This document shows positions 5,204-8,497 of a stretch of 8,497 nt of DNA, piece after piece (positions within the stretch are counted from its first letter, which is position 1; each line of letters opens with the position of its first letter). The translations under genes and the position numbers were made by a program. The DNA is from Methanobacteriota archaeon (GTDB lineage: Archaea > Methanobacteriota > Methanobacteria > Methanobacteriales > Methanobacteriaceae), in contig JAEYQZ010000075.1 in NCBI GenBank assembly GCA_023409695.1, forward strand, positions 1-8,497, given 5' to 3'. A model generated the notes under the pieces. It was not told the DNA's origin and searched no databases. It saw only the letters and a program-made list of their open reading frames with translations.

Positions 5204-6352
5204 TTAAATAGTCTGTTTTCTCTTTCCTTCTCCCTCTTTAATTCTTTCATAATTTTGTCCCACTTTTAATCCAACCATGGATAAACCTAAAGCAACAACA
5301 ATTATAGTAGATATAGCAAGCAGATCTGTTCCTACATCACCCAGACTAAATCCCTTAATTACAATACCCTGCATAGCATCCAGACCATAGGTTAATGGAA
5401 GACAGTATGACAGCAGCTGGATATAATAGTCGAATCTAGCAACTGCTATGAATAAACCTCCAAATAACACCTGCAGAATAATGATTAAACCAAATAAACC
5501 AAGAGCTTGTTTTTCAGTTCGTGTAACTGCAACTGCAAGAATACCTAATGAGACCCCTGCCAGAGCAATCAGCAGCATTATGAGTACAGTGCTGCCTATA
5601 TCCCCAACAATGGTAACTCCCATAACATAAATAACATAGACCAACACCATTAAAGCTGCAATAAACGCGAATATGCTGAGCCCTACTATATAAGCTGCAA
5701 CAGCTTTAACTGGAGATAAAAACATTTTACTAAATTTACTACTATTTTTATCTCTTAGTACTGTAAATAATCCGATGATTGTTGAAATCAGCAGAGTAAC
5801 AAGTGCCATTATGTGGTATATGAAAAGATTGGTAAAGCTCAAACCTTCTCCATAGAAGCTTTCACTGCTAATTTTCAAAGGCATTACTGTATTACCGCTT
5901 TTTGCAGCCACTGCCATTGTAGAATTAAGTAAAGCGCGGTTTACAAGTGCACTTTTTACCTGATCAGTACCTTCAACCTGCAGAGATACCTCAGGAGTCT
6001 TTTTCATAGCCAGATCCCTCGTGAAATTCTCAGGGAAAACTATGGCCGCATCAATAGATCTATCTTTAAAATCACTACTTATCTCATTTTGGCTAATGGA
6101 AGTCACGTTAATATTTTCTTGCCCTTTGAGTTCTTCAATTATACTGGAAGCAGCATTTACATTTCCCAAACCCTGATCTTGATTTACGACTCCAATATTT
6201 ACAGTATCTACAGTACCCGCTATCGTTACCATATATCCTAGTACTATCATGATAATAATTGGCCCAAATACTGCCATTCCAATTGGAACTTTCCTTTTAA
6301 ATCCATTTTTAATGACATTAGCAAGCATACTGCCAAAGCCTTCATTTTCCAT
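5204..6352 (-). CDS. ABC-2 type transporter permease (membrane subunit)
   Basis: A 382-residue protein with the layout of the ABC2_membrane_3 (YhgE/DrrB-like) export permeases: one N-terminal helix (about 23-46), a large outer domain of about 130 residues containing VNIGVVNQDQG and DAAIVFPENF, then five helices and the C-terminal signature LPLTYGLDAMQGIV, ending in a charged cytoplasmic tail. Such subunits export drugs, lipids or peptides with a separate ATPase. No ATPase gene lies in the window, so it must use one encoded elsewhere. Two adjacent ATG codons (6355 and 6352) follow AGGGGGAGAT; 6352 has the usual spacing. It is divergent from the TrmB-like regulator gene and likely under its control. 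It sits upstream of the peptide genes on the same strand, but with a gap of more than 450 bases, so a role in exporting the peptides is only possible. Confidence 0.88.
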   Translation of the reverse strand: MENEGFGSMLANVIKNGFKRKVPIGMAVFGPIIIMIVLGYMVTIAGTVDTVNIGVVNQDQGLGNVNAASSIIEELKGQENINVTSISQNEISSDFKDRSIDAAIVFPENFTRDLAMKKTPEVSLQVEGTDQVKSALVNRALLNSTMAVAAKSGNTVMPLKISSESFYGEGLSFTNLFIYHIMALVTLLISTIIGLFTVLRDKNSSKFSKMFLSPVKAVAAYIVGLSIFAFIAALMVLVYVIYVMGVTIVGDIGSTVLIMLLIALAGVSLGILAVAVTRTEKQALGLFGLIIILQVLFGGLFIAVARFDYYIQLLSYCLPLTYGLDAMQGIVIKGFSLGDVGTDLLAISTIIVVALGLSMVGLKVGQNYERIKEGEGKRKQTI

Positions 6353-6420
6353 CATATCTCCCCCTCTCTTGAATATAAACAATCTAATTCAGTATTTTCA
6401 AATCCCGAAATTCTCAACTC

Positions 6421-6521
6421 AATAGATCAATACCAAGAATAAATAAAATAAAATAAATTTATATATTTATTGTCACTAAGATAGTATAAAATGAAACAAT
6501 ATTAGAGTAAGGTGACATAAA
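6421..6521. promoter_or_regulatory. Divergent promoter region between permease and TrmB-like regulator
   Basis: The 169-base space between the two start codons contains an A/T-only stretch (6438-6470) with a near-symmetric ATTTATATATTTAT that could act as TATA box in both directions. A second candidate box, TATAAAA (6485-6491), is closer to the regulator. TGTCAC at 6471-6476 and its reverse complement GTGACA at 6512-6517 flank the regulator's candidate start region, the second overlapping its ribosome binding site. They could be half-sites for autoregulation. Six-base matches in such AT-rich DNA are weak evidence. Confidence 0.4.
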
Positions 6522-7331
6522 TTGACTGTAAATAAAAATACAATAGAAGCCCTAAAAAATTTAGGACTTTCCGATTATGAAACAAAAGCATATATAGCCA
6601 ATATATCGCTTATCAGTGCTACAGCGACTGAAATTAGTCTTGAATCAAATGTACCCCGTTCCAAAATATATGAAATTCTCAAAAGCCTTGCAAAAAAAGG
6701 TTTTGTCGAAATAGAGAAGGGTAAACCGTTAAAGTTCAACGTTGTGCCTCCTCATGAAATTTTTGAAAAGTCAAGGAAAGAAATTAAAGAACGACTCGAT
6801 GATGCAGAAACTGAACTGAACTTCATCTATGAAAACCAGATTCCCAAAGTTCCAGCGCCCATATGGCTGGTAAATGGTCCTGAAAAAAATGTAAACAAAG
6901 AACTTGAAATCATATCACGCGCTAAAAACTCGCTTTTTATTTTAGGGGGTTTTATGTTCCAAAATGAAATCCCAGAACTCAAAGAAAGACTAAATAAAGT
7001 TATTAAAAGAGGAGTAACTACAAAAATTGTAGCAGCTCCTTCCTGCGTTATCGATAACGATAAAATTGATATAGTAAAAGAAATAGGTGAACTGGACTGC
7101 GAAATGAAGATATTTCAGGTGCCTCATATTAAAATAGTAATTAGAGACGAAAAAGAGATGATTATAACCTTCTGTAAGCGGATAGAAAATAATCTAATAT
7201 CCCAAACTGCCATAGGAATATGGAATCAACATAACGAGTTTGTCGAAACCATAAGCGGAGTTTATAATTTCATATGGACAGTTGAACCATTTAGTAACCC
7301 GACAGCTCTTAAAAAGCAAAATAAAAAGTAG
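6522..7331 (+). CDS. TrmB-family transcriptional regulator
   Basis: A 269-residue protein. Residues 5-75 are the TrmB winged helix: an ALKNLGLSDYETKAYIA start, ATEISLESNVPRSKIYEILKSLAKKGFVEI as helix-turn-helix and recognition helix, and a KGKPLKF wing. A coiled-coil helix with IFEKSRKEIKERLDDAE follows (about 80-108). Residues 112-255 match the TrmB effector domain, a phospholipase-D-like fold with SRAKNSLFILGGF, VIKRGVTTKIVA and IKIVIRDEKEMII. Classic TrmB proteins sense sugars; many methanogen members have unknown ligands. Translation seems to begin at TTG 6522, with AAGGTGA six bases upstream and no better ATG nearby. It probably controls the divergent permease gene and itself. The following YdhR-like gene starts 33 bases downstream and may be in the same transcript. 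Confidence 0.88.
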   Translation: MTVNKNTIEALKNLGLSDYETKAYIANISLISATATEISLESNVPRSKIYEILKSLAKKGFVEIEKGKPLKFNVVPPHEIFEKSRKEIKERLDDAETELNFIYENQIPKVPAPIWLVNGPEKNVNKELEIISRAKNSLFILGGFMFQNEIPELKERLNKVIKRGVTTKIVAAPSCVIDNDKIDIVKEIGELDCEMKIFQVPHIKIVIRDEKEMIITFCKRIENNLISQTAIGIWNQHNEFVETISGVYNFIWTVEPFSNPTALKKQNKK

Positions 7332-7364
7332 ACAAATATACCATCAAAACCTTGAGGCATGTTT

Positions 7365-7841
7365 ATGAGCTTAAATCCGTTTAGTGCATTCTTAAAGACA
7401 GTTAAATATTTTATAACAAAGAAAATACGTTTTCCAAAGAACTGTTTGCATAAAACAATTACAATGGAAGATAAGCAGCAGTTTAAAGTTTTCAGGCATG
7501 CTGTAATGAGTACAAAATTAAATGGACAAAATGCGGCTATTTTTAAAGTTAGATTTCATTTAGCCGGCATGTCCCCTGAGAAAAATAAACCATTTTCAGT
7601 TATACCCATGCTTTTTATACTCGGATTACCGGGATTTAGAGCTAAATTATGGACACTTGATGAAAAAAGTGGAGATTTTCAGGGTATTTATCAGTGGGAT
7701 AGTTTGAAAGATGCCCAAAATTACGCAAATTCCTTTGCTTTAAACTTCATGACATCTCGATCTGTCCCTGGCTCTGTTTCTTATGAAATTATTCCAAATA
7801 CATCCCTTACCGAATATATTGGATCATTAAAGCTTTCTTGA
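7365..7841 (+). CDS. YdhR-like antibiotic-biosynthesis-monooxygenase-fold protein
   Basis: A 158-residue protein. Residues about 55-148 resemble the YdhR-type dimeric alpha/beta barrel: a first strand AAIFKVRFHLAG, then LPGFRAKLWTLDE, GDFQGIYQWDSLKDAQNYANS and a last strand VSYEIIP. Such folds occur in cofactor-free monooxygenases and heme- or quinone-related proteins; no catalytic residue can be assigned. The first 54 residues form a basic extension not seen in the roughly 100-residue bacterial YdhR. Two in-frame ATGs are available: 7359 is one base after GAGG, 7365 is seven bases after it, so I use 7365. The gene lies 33 bases after the TrmB-like gene on the same strand and could be part of its operon. 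Confidence 0.7.
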   Translation: MSLNPFSAFLKTVKYFITKKIRFPKNCLHKTITMEDKQQFKVFRHAVMSTKLNGQNAAIFKVRFHLAGMSPEKNKPFSVIPMLFILGLPGFRAKLWTLDEKSGDFQGIYQWDSLKDAQNYANSFALNFMTSRSVPGSVSYEIIPNTSLTEYIGSLKLS

Positions 7842-7871
7842 ATGCATTATAATAAAAATAAATAATTGATT

Positions 7872-8189
7872 TTATTCATCAATTCTTTCTATTTTAAAAG
7901 TCACCGGCCTGATAGCATCAGTGCAGCAAGCTATCATAGTTTTATCGTCTTTCATCCAACCATCAAATATATCTTTTGAGAAATTACCTCCTGAAAGCAA
8001 AACTGCAACAAATCTGTAAATATCATTCCATGCCCAGTCACAGAATCCCTCAGGTTTTTCAAACCCCGCCATAAATTCCTGTCCTTCCGTAAATGCAGGA
8101 CAGGCAGTAACTTCGTTTTGACAGTACTCTTTTGCTAGGTCTTCATAAAGATTTTTCTTTAAAACAGTTATTTTGCATTTTGGAATCAT
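7872..8189 (-). CDS. TIGR04076 family protein
   Basis: A 105-residue soluble protein with the features of TIGR04076, a small family frequent in methanogens and anaerobes: a CKITVLKKNLYEDLAKEY start, CPAFTEGQEF (30-39), GFCDWAWNDIYRFVAVLLSGG (48-68) and a C-terminal IACCTDAIRPVTFKIERI. Cysteines 5, 23, 30, 50, 88 and 89, several of them in the shared motifs, could bind metal or be redox-active; this is inference. The function of the family is not known to me. GGAGA lies six bases before the ATG. It converges with the YdhR-like gene (30 bases between stops) and lies 27 bases downstream of the Dabb-domain gene on the same strand, so the last two are probably one transcript. Confidence 0.85.
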   Translation of the reverse strand: MIPKCKITVLKKNLYEDLAKEYCQNEVTACPAFTEGQEFMAGFEKPEGFCDWAWNDIYRFVAVLLSGGNFSKDIFDGWMKDDKTMIACCTDAIRPVTFKIERIDE

Positions 8190-8216
8190 ACATATTCTCC
8201 AATTAGTTCTATATAT

Positions 8217-8497
8217 TTAAGAAGATTTATAATCCACAGTTATTGTGGATTCTCTAATAGAAAGAATATATTCTGACACTTTAACATGTATTGGATGGGC
8301 TTGATAAGCATCAAGGTCTTTAACACTGTCAAACTTTGTTATAAGGGCTAAATCATAAGATCTATCTGAACGGGTGATATCTACACCTACTTCAATATCT
8401 TTCAATCCTGGAATTCTACCTTTCATATCTATCAGAATATCTCTGGCCTTTTCAATGCTTTCTATACTATTATCTTTCAATTTAAACAGAACTATGT
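8217..8497 (-). CDS. Dabb (stress-responsive A/B barrel) domain protein, 5' end outside window
   Basis: The minus-strand frame is open to the right edge. Translating past the internal TTG gives IVLFKLKDN before SIESIEKARDILIDMKGRIPGLKDIEVGVD, which is the standard first strand and helix of Dabb proteins (normally beginning with something like MIKHIVLFKLK). The true start is therefore a few codons outside the window. Later family marks are RSYDLALITKFDSVKDLDAYQAHPIHVKV and the last strand ITVDY. About 93 of roughly 97-100 residues are present. Dabb proteins form dimeric ferredoxin-like barrels; some are cyclases or stress proteins, but the role here is unknown. It is upstream of the TIGR04076 gene, probably in one operon. 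Confidence 0.85.
   Translation of the reverse strand, partial: IVLFKLKDNSIESIEKARDILIDMKGRIPGLKDIEVGVDITRSDRSYDLALITKFDSVKDLDAYQAHPIHVKVSEYILSIRESTITVDYKSS

Noticed and set aside
5448..5630. Plus-strand frame of 60 codons opposite the ABC-2 permease gene
   Set aside because: It is antisense to membrane helices of a clear permease and has no ribosome binding site.

Overview
The window looks like a low-GC archaeal chromosome segment, most likely from a methanogen of the Methanobacterium type. The reasons are archaeal TATA-box promoters, GGTGA-type ribosome binding sites, oligo-T stops, a tRNA with no encoded CCA, a TrmB-type regulator, and several families common in methanogens (DUF998, TIGR04076, ArsR plus small membrane protein pairs). 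The genus is an inference.

Layout. Bases 1-479 (+) hold the end of an ArsR-like winged-helix regulator and a small three-helix membrane protein. A tRNA-Gln(CUG) gene follows at 699-770. From 4720 down to 828 all genes lie on the minus strand, in the order: three tiny peptide genes, a radical SAM/SPASM enzyme with an N-terminal PqqD-like domain, an isoprenylcysteine-methyltransferase-like membrane protein, a DUF998 membrane protein, and a class I SAM methyltransferase. An AT-rich stretch of about 470 bases with no gene separates the peptide genes from an ABC-2 type permease (minus, 5204-6352). The permease is divergent from a TrmB-family regulator (+, 6522-7331), which is followed by a YdhR-like alpha/beta-barrel protein. 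The right end has a TIGR04076-family protein and a Dabb-domain protein (minus) that runs off the window.

The main discovery is at 4364-4720. Three consecutive genes of 18, 19 and 18 codons encode MKPETVVKSSICYTLLMF, MKPATVVEVNWCTAIWLIF and MKPETVVKTSICYTLFMF. All share a strong ribosome binding site and an identical 21-base start region. The first and third copies differ at ten bases, nine of them third codon positions, and seven codon changes are silent, so these are genuine proteins under selection. They sit directly upstream of a maturase with a fused leader-binding (RRE/PqqD-like) domain, a CxxxCxxC radical SAM site and a Cys-rich SPASM domain. This is the architecture of a ribosomally made, radically modified peptide (RiPP) system, with unusually small precursors and one invariant cysteine (Cys12). 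A hairpin followed by five T lies between the last precursor gene and the maturase, as expected if precursor is made in excess over enzyme. The downstream membrane methyltransferase-like protein, the class I methyltransferase and the upstream ABC permease could be tailoring or export partners, but only position supports this. I do not recognise a named RiPP family that fits these peptides.
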